Source: Apostichopus japonicus (lineage: Eukaryota > Echinodermata > Holothuroidea > Aspidochirotida > Stichopodidae). From it: a stretch of DNA of 64,000 bases. The position numbers and the translations under genes were made by a program. Where the stretch lies: assembly GCF_037975245.1 (NCBI RefSeq), contig NC_092564.1, forward strand, positions 23,277,984 to 23,341,983, in the 5' to 3' direction. The notes beneath the pieces were generated by a model, which made no database searches, was not told the DNA's origin, and saw nothing but the letters and a program-made list of their open reading frames with translations. Shown one piece after another: positions 55,901-61,900 of the stretch (positions are counted from its first letter, which is position 1; the number at the start of each line of letters is the position of its first letter).

Positions 55901-58900
55901 AAAAGAATAGCAAGGAATATGAGGGATGACCGAGGACTAGAATTTGGAAGAAGTCTAAAAAAGTATAAAAAAAGCCTAAATAAATGAGAATTTTGTAACC
56001 ATTAAAGAGTTTTTTCTTCTGGTCATTATCTAATGAATGCAAAGCTTTCTTGGGATCAAGAGTGCGCAGGGTTGTTGTTAGCTCGTCTAGGTTTCAGGTG
56101 AATCAGAAGTTGTAATTTACATAATTCCATTTTTATCCACAAAAATAATTTAGACGATGTCTGCACCCAGCCTCAAGCCTCAGGGCCGTGTGGTGTGTTC
56201 ACTAACAGGGTCAGGTTTAACCCTTTGATCGGTGTCTGCCAAACATTCCTCTACGGTGGTTGTCTGGGGAACGCAAACTCATTTGGAAATAGCGCAGAGT
56301 GTCAAGCAAGATGTAATGGTAAGTGACGATAAATGACAGGGAAATTTAAAGGAATATTTAGCCGAGAATTGTTTTGAAACGTTTATCAAGTTAGGTCAGA
56401 ATTTGTGCACAGGTCTCATACCACACACAGTCAATGCTATCAGCATGCAGAGAGCGACAGTTTTACATACTAACAGGTACATTCATTATGTTATTATTTA
56501 CCATTAATTATGAAGGTTTCATTATTTATTCATACTGATTGCAGTGGATGATACCATCTATAACTATGTATTCTCTTAAATAATTTTTTTTTCTCTCGTT
56601 TGTAATGTGGTATTAAAAGTGAAATTTTTGCCTGTTTGGCTCTCCATGGGTGAACTCTGTCATCCTCTTGTTCCCCTTCCCTTTGTTCGCTCAATTTTCT
56701 AGACACAGGATGTAGAGCCAGTGGGCTACCTTATTTGCATAACCTCTCTACAACTGTAGGTCTGTAGTGTACATGAGCAACAGAAATTAGTCCAGTGATT
56801 ATTTGGCCTTTTTTCTAAGAGATTGAAGGGTCATTTTCTTAGTATTTAGAGTATTTAGTAAGTTTTAGTAAGTGAGTAAGTTGTAAACACACTACATCGG
56901 GTACTGCTGCTCTCGCTTCCAAGGACTTGTATATATATTGTTACACTGAGTGAAGCAGTCAGTCACCAGTTGGGGCCATGCTGTTTGTTCACTATTCTGA
57001 CCAAGATTTTAAGCTCTTCTATGAGAGCAAGTTTTAAGAATGAAATTTATTAATTGAAGAAAACTGATATTTTCTGGGGTTGATGGCAAGAGTTTCCTGG
57101 TTGTGATGACACTGCCTCCAAAGATGTCGAGGGTTCTGAAGGACGCTGGCTATCACCTTTAATTAATACTGGGCTGAGGCTGTTCTTAACAGTTCTGAAA
57201 CATTTAAAAAAAAAAAAAAAAAAAACTGTGCTGTAATTACACTGATGAAACTGGATACGATTGCATTGTGCCGTATTTTGTACTGCTAGGACCCCTTCCA
57301 CCACCGCCCCCCCTTTGGCGTGTCTCTTTTCAGTAATGAACTGTTAATTGACTCTATACATTATATTTACTCTGAATCACTGTATTGTAACTCTTTTCAA
57401 TATTTTTCCGTAGTTCAATTTGCTATGCGTTACTCTTTATACAACTGCAGTGTAAATTACTCTATTTTCCTGTATTGTAACTCTCTTCTATAGTACTGTA
57501 ATTTGCTATGCATTACTCTATTCTTTACAACTGCAGTGTAAAGTACTCTTATTTTCCTGTATTGTAACTCTATTCTATAGGACTGTAATTTGATATGCAT
57601 TGCTCTATTCTTTACAACTGCAGAGTAAATTACTCTATTTTCCTGTGTTGTAACTCTATTCTAATGCTGCAGTATATTTTCTATGCAGCATTACTCTATT
57701 CTTTACAACTACAGTGTAAATTACTCTTATTTTGCTGTATTGTAACTCTATTCTAATGCTGAAGTATGATTTGCTATGCATTACACTATTCTTAACAACT
57801 GCAGTGTAAATTACTCTATTTTCCTGTATTGTCACTCTATTCTAATACTGAAGTATAATTTGCTATGCATTACTCTATTCTTAACAACTGCAGTGTAAAT
57901 TACTCTATTTTCCTGTATTGTAACTCTATTCTAATGCTGAAGTATGATTTGCTATGCATTACTCTATTCTTTACAACTGCAGTGTAATCAACTCTATTTT
58001 CCTGTATTGTAACTCTATTCTAATACTGAAGTATAATTTGATATGCTTAACTCTATTCTTTACAACTACAGTGTAAATTACTCTTATTTTGCTGTATTGT
58101 TATTGACTCTATTTTTCTCTCCTTTTGTAATGAACTGTTGTAATGAACTCTATATTATATACTATTGTCTTAACTTACATTACTCTACTATATGTTACTT
58201 TACATTATATACCCTACAAAGCTTAGCTCTACTTTCTTGTACACCCTAATACTCTACTGTATTTTTTCTCGCTACCTCTATTTGACTTTTACTTTAGTCA
58301 TTTCATTTGTCAACTACAGTTTTATACAGATCCTTAAAATATCCCGAGTAAAGCCAATCGTTCATTTTCTCCCTCTCTTCTCGTTGCTTCGCAGCCGATG
58401 TTTGTTCTCTGCCCCGCGATCCTGGTCGTTGTTCACTTTCCATGGCTGTCTGGGGATACAATACTGCTACCAGTAGCTGCCAACAGTTTATATACACTGG
58501 CTGTCTGGGAAATCCAAACAGATTTGCTAGTCAAGCTGAATGTCAGGCCAGATGTGAAGGTGAGAATACACCTGAAGAGATTTATACAAAACATACCCAT
58601 GCAGAACTTTGGAAAAACTTGGAAACAAAATGACAATTCCTTTCCTCCACCCTTTAATGGAATTCCTGTTTAAAGAAGATTAAAGCTTCTCTCCTTACTC
58701 TTACCTCATGAAGGATAATTTTCTATGGGGAAGGGGGGGGTGGGCTTAAGACGTTTAAACCCATCACACTAGCATTTGGGATTCACTCAATAATAATAAT
58801 AATAATAATAAATTAGATTTATAAAGCGCCTTACAATGTTAACAAACTCAAGGCGCTGGACATATCACCTAAATCTATGAATGAAACGAAACAAAAAATA

Positions 58901-61900
58901 GTAAACCTTAAAACAGTGAAAAAATAGCATGAATCATTAAAAAAACAGAAACGCCCTAACAATGTTAATACACAATAAAACAGGATAAGAACTAGTATAA
59001 CAGCCTAAAACAAGGACAATTATTATCAAAATAAACTAAACAAATGAATTTTTCAGATTTTTCTTGAAAGTATTCACGTTAGTTATTGCACGTATATGAG
59101 ATGGCAAGCTGTTCCACACCATTGCAGACGAGTTCGCCAACTTGGTTCCACTATCTACTGAACTGATTTCACTTTCACCTTTGTCTCCTTCTTTGCAGCG
59201 ATTATATGTGATCAGCCTGAAGATACCGGTCCATGCTCTGCCAATCTGCAAAGATTCTCCTTCAACTCCGTGGACATGAGCTGTCAGTCGTTTTCATATG
59301 GTGGTTGTCTGGGAGGTGGAAATAGTTTTTCTACTTTAGCCCAGTGTCAAGGAACCTGTGAGAGTGAGTAGCCCAGTCTTTCCATCAGATAAGTGGGATG
59401 ATATGGTATGTTATGTTACAATGTGGTCTTACAATGTAGTTGCTCAAAATAGTGCCACAAGAGAAATTGTTACTTTTATCCCCCCAAAAAATTTTGCAGG
59501 ATTAGCAAGATCTACTTGTGGAGAGCCTTTACCATAGTAATTTTGTGGCTTCTACTGGTTTGGTTTTCATCTCTTATAATATCCTGGCAGCTCAAATCAA
59601 TATGATGCAGGATGACAGTTTCTCACCCTCAGTAGTGGACTATTATATGGTAGGCTAGGAAGCCTACACCGACTGACTCTACTCTGAAACTGTGAAAGGC
59701 AAACTTAACTACATAAATTAATTTCACATTTTATCTGATAATTTCACCTCCCGCTCATCTCTTGATTAATTAGTCAAATTAAATAAAGCCAAAGAACTGA
59801 TTATGAGACCTGATGATGTGGTTGACAATTCAGATCTGACCAAATCCTGAGTGATTTGCAAAGTCTATGGTGTGAAGCTGTGATAGCACTATGGATTGTC
59901 TTGTTGTATGCTTCTGACAGGTTGGCCATTGGTCGAAGAAGAGCTCAATCATAAAAATGACTAATAATGATTGATACTTAATTTTGACAAAGGCAGGTGT
60001 AACATCTCTTTAGAAAACTCTGTTTATAGGCACACTGTCTAAAATATGAAAGCAAGCACACTGTCCATAGAGTTGAAAATGATTAAATCATATTTATTGA
60101 GATTGGAAAGTAGTGAGTGCATTAACAGCTCCTAAAGGGGGACTTGAAGTCTGGGGTAAATTTTCCAGGTTTTGGTCCAACAGACTGAAAGGGAGGGGTG
60201 TGCAAGGTGGTGGGCGGGGGGGGGTTATATTCCTAATTACAACATGACAACCATATTTCAGGATTGGGACAGAATATTGCCATGGTATTTAATAGCAGTA
60301 ATGATATGGACTTCCATACATTATTGTGTCCATCAGATTAGTGTCAGTTTATTTGTGTAGCCTGTCACTAACTCATTTCATGATACCCCCTCATCTCCTC
60401 CCCTTTTGTTTCACATAGCACCGATCATCGGTGACGCTTGTTCACAGACCATGGATGTTGGACCCTGTTCAGACACTGTTACAAGGTTTGCCTACAACCA
60501 AGTCTTAGGAATCTGTACGACTTTTACCTACGGAGGCTGTGGGGGAAACACCAATAACTTTGCCACCGCTGCTGAATGTAACCAGCGTTGTCTGGGTTAG
60601 TATCTTGGAAAATGTCAAAATCCTCTTCCTCGTCTGCTCTTCTTACTTGGGAGCAAAAAAGTTATAAATAGGTGGACATGGATGTAATGGCAACTGAGAA
60701 AGTTCGCCATTACGAATATAAGGCATTAATAGAGTAATATTATGTGGAGTCCTTGTACTTAAGCTATATATATTGGGCCAAATTATCTTTGTTCTTGGAG
60801 AAATTGAAAGAATTTCAGTATGTTACTGTCAGTTCATTCCTTTGGTGCTTAGATTGGGTTCCTTTGTAGCATTTAATCATCTCTACATTTCAGTTAATTC
60901 TGGATTCAAAAATAATTAGTCTTGTATAGTGCAGAATCCAACCTAAACACCCCCCCCCCCCCTCCCCCCTGCACTTGATTGGCTGTATCCTCTTGGTTAT
61001 ATTCAGTTTAGAGCATTCTGCTATTTATGTAAACCACTTTGTTGATTTGAGGTTCTAAGTCGCGAGCATTAGGCATTTAAATTTAGGGCCCTGGCCTGGT
61101 AATTTAGAGGACCAGTCTTCTTCAGTTAGTGCCCTGGCCTTGTAAATTCAGGGGACTGGTCTTCTGAATTCAGGACCCTGACCTTGTGAATTTGGGGTAA
61201 TGGTCTTCTTGATTTAGGGCTCTGCCCTAGTGAATTTACAATGCTCAGCTCTAGATTTACATGGGTAATTTTCAAACAATTTTAAGACAATTATAACAGT
61301 GATGGCCTTCTTGTCATTCTCTATGATCAGTGGATGTCTGTGCCCAGAGCTTCTCCGTCTGTTCTGGTTCTGATACTGCATTTGGTTACAATCCTACACT
61401 GGGTACTTGTGTGCAGTTCCAGACTCTTAACGATTGTGGGATCACTGGAAACATCTTCACCACAGAGGCTGAATGTCAACAGCGATGTGTCGGTAAGTAC
61501 CTCTCTAGTTAATTATATGATCTGCCTCCTTGATACAATTACTTGAAGTGTCGGTAAGTACTTCTCTAGTTAAAGGCATTGAAGACTTGCCCCAAACCTT
61601 GTGCCACGCTCTGAAAAAGTTAAACTTTCCGTTGCTTGCAAATGACGTTTTCTTCTTGTCGCTACAAAATGCAGACGGTACAGTAATGAAACGTGATACC
61701 TTGTTATCTTTTATCTAGACCTGAGATGTCCACGCTGCTATGTACACTGTGTTGTGGGTATTGACCATAGCTGTATGTATTGACACTAGTGTCTAATTAC
61801 TGACGGTAGCATGCTGTGTTTTTTTTTTCTGGGATCGATGGTGGTGTCTAACTCTTCTGTTACACCTCATTTGAAACTAGGTCAGATTACCGGCATAAGA

